From Candidatus Woesearchaeota archaeon (GTDB lineage Archaea > Nanobdellota > Nanobdellia > Woesearchaeales > GW2011-AR4), in assembly GCA_016185915.1 (NCBI GenBank), contig JACPMP010000104.1, positions 1-21,399 of the forward strand: a stretch of 21,399 nucleotides of DNA, given 5' to 3'. A model generated the notes under the pieces. It did no database searches and was not told where the DNA came from. It saw only the letters and a program-made list of their open reading frames with translations. Both the position numbers and the translations under genes were made by a program. Position 1 is the first letter of the stretch. Every line of letters starts with the position of its first letter. Of this stretch, positions 21,087-21,399 are shown one piece after another.

Positions 21087-21117
21087 TTATACATTAAAAG
21101 TATAACCTATATAAAAA
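21087..21117 (-). promoter_or_regulatory. AbrB-PIN promoter with inverted repeat
   Basis: TTATAC-ATTAAAA-GTATAA (21087-21105) lies directly downstream of the minus-strand TATA TTTTTATATAGG (21106-21117), the position expected for an autoregulatory operator. Confidence 0.5.
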
Positions 21118-21141
21118 TGTTTTGTTTTTTGAGCGATAGAA

Positions 21142-21220
21142 TGACTTGTCAAAAACCACCCGTCATAGACTGGTGGCATGATTACATTACTGTAAGCATA
21201 GAGTGGTTTTGGACATGTCA
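21142..21220. repeat. 18-bp imperfect inverted repeat at the IS boundary
   Basis: 21142-21159 and 21203-21220 are complementary at 16 of 18 positions; a smaller hairpin (CCACC 21156-21160, GGTGG 21172-21176) is nested. It may be an end structure of the transposon or an older element. Confidence 0.55.
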
Positions 21221-21399
21221 AAAATCGCAATAAGATATTTAAAATTGTTGCGATTTTTGATAATCATTTAATAACCTGACCTATTATTTATGATGTATTT
21301 CAATCCGTGAAGTATATTTCTCTTGTTTAGTTTGAGAGTTTGTATGACTGATATTAGCATTGCCATTGCATTTGCCCCTCGTTGTGAGCTTGAACCGTG
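21192..21399 (-). mobile_element. IS66-like insertion sequence, right part outside the window
   Basis: The presumed end starts with GTAAGCATAGAGTGG at 21192; GTAAGC is typical of IS66-family terminal repeats. It is followed inward by a 13-bp hairpin (TCAAAAATCGCAA at 21219-21231 with TTGCGATTTTTGA at 21248-21260), perhaps a terminator. The transposase end follows. Confidence 0.5.
21268..21399 (-). CDS. IS66-like transposase, C-terminal fragment
   Basis: The last 43 residues of a protein that runs off the right edge. The segment GSSSQRGANAMAMLISVIQT followed by LKLNKRNILHGLKYI matches the typical IS66 C-terminal pattern of G-S-x-x-x-x-R-G-A, then a conserved S-x-x-Q/E-T helix. The catalytic DDE residues lie outside the window, so activity cannot be judged. 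The stop is TAA at 21268-21270. This is the only transposase seen in the window. Confidence 0.62.
   Translation of the reverse strand, partial: HGSSSQRGANAMAMLISVIQTLKLNKRNILHGLKYIINNRSGY

Noticed and set aside
1..21399. tRNA, rRNA or other structured RNA genes
   Set aside because: No cloverleaf, rRNA block or known RNA motif was seen by eye; small sRNAs cannot be excluded without a covariance search.

Overview
The window looks like a fragment of a small-genome, AT-rich archaeon, most likely a DPANN lineage of the Woesearchaeota/Pacearchaeota kind (inference). The archaeal markers are an aIF5A with its hypusination site, an eL40-type ribosomal protein, a one-fold archaeal histone, class I release factor aRF1, TATA boxes about 26-29 nt upstream of many ATGs (leaderless genes), and N-termini of the KRGQVTLFIILG type.

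Layout. (1) 1-2944, minus strand: housekeeping block with a partial S2P/M50 protease, eL40, aIF5A, histone and a zinc metalloprotease; the first three are packed 0-2 bp apart. (2) 3026-7633, minus strand: a coiled-coil protein, then a 1.58-kb segment carrying VapBC and a possibly frameshifted coiled-coil gene, then aRF1 and a COG2521-like methyltransferase. The VapBC segment is bounded by a 32-bp duplication of the 3' end of the aRF1 gene, as in integration at a gene 3' end. (3) 8072-11874, plus strand: four two-gene toxin-antitoxin (TA) type cassettes (HTH-nucleotidyltransferase/HEPN, RelBE, a small toxin-like protein with a zinc-finger/AbrB protein, HEPN/MNT). They are separated by five copies of a repeat made of a promoter plus the start of a short ORF reading MKRG followed by a hydrophobic stretch. 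(4) 12022-17304, plus strand: a pilin-like Cys-rich protein and a 1350-residue secreted multidomain protein whose own promoter and start resemble the repeat of region 3. (5) 17433-19659, plus strand: a second cassette array separated by a different repeat family (R1-R3): a small protein with a retropepsin-like protease, an orphan small gene, and a second HEPN/MNT pair paralogous to the first. (6) 19690-21399: a membrane protein with a UBA-like tail, an AbrB/PIN TA pair on the minus strand, and the end of an IS66-like transposase running off the right edge.

The main result is that nearly all TA-type modules here sit between direct repeats that copy the 5' end (promoter plus first codons) or the 3' end of a gene. 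This suggests a cassette-accumulating locus. No integrase or recombinase gene is visible inside the arrays, so the mechanism is open. Names and motif calls come from reading translations by eye; no database search was run.
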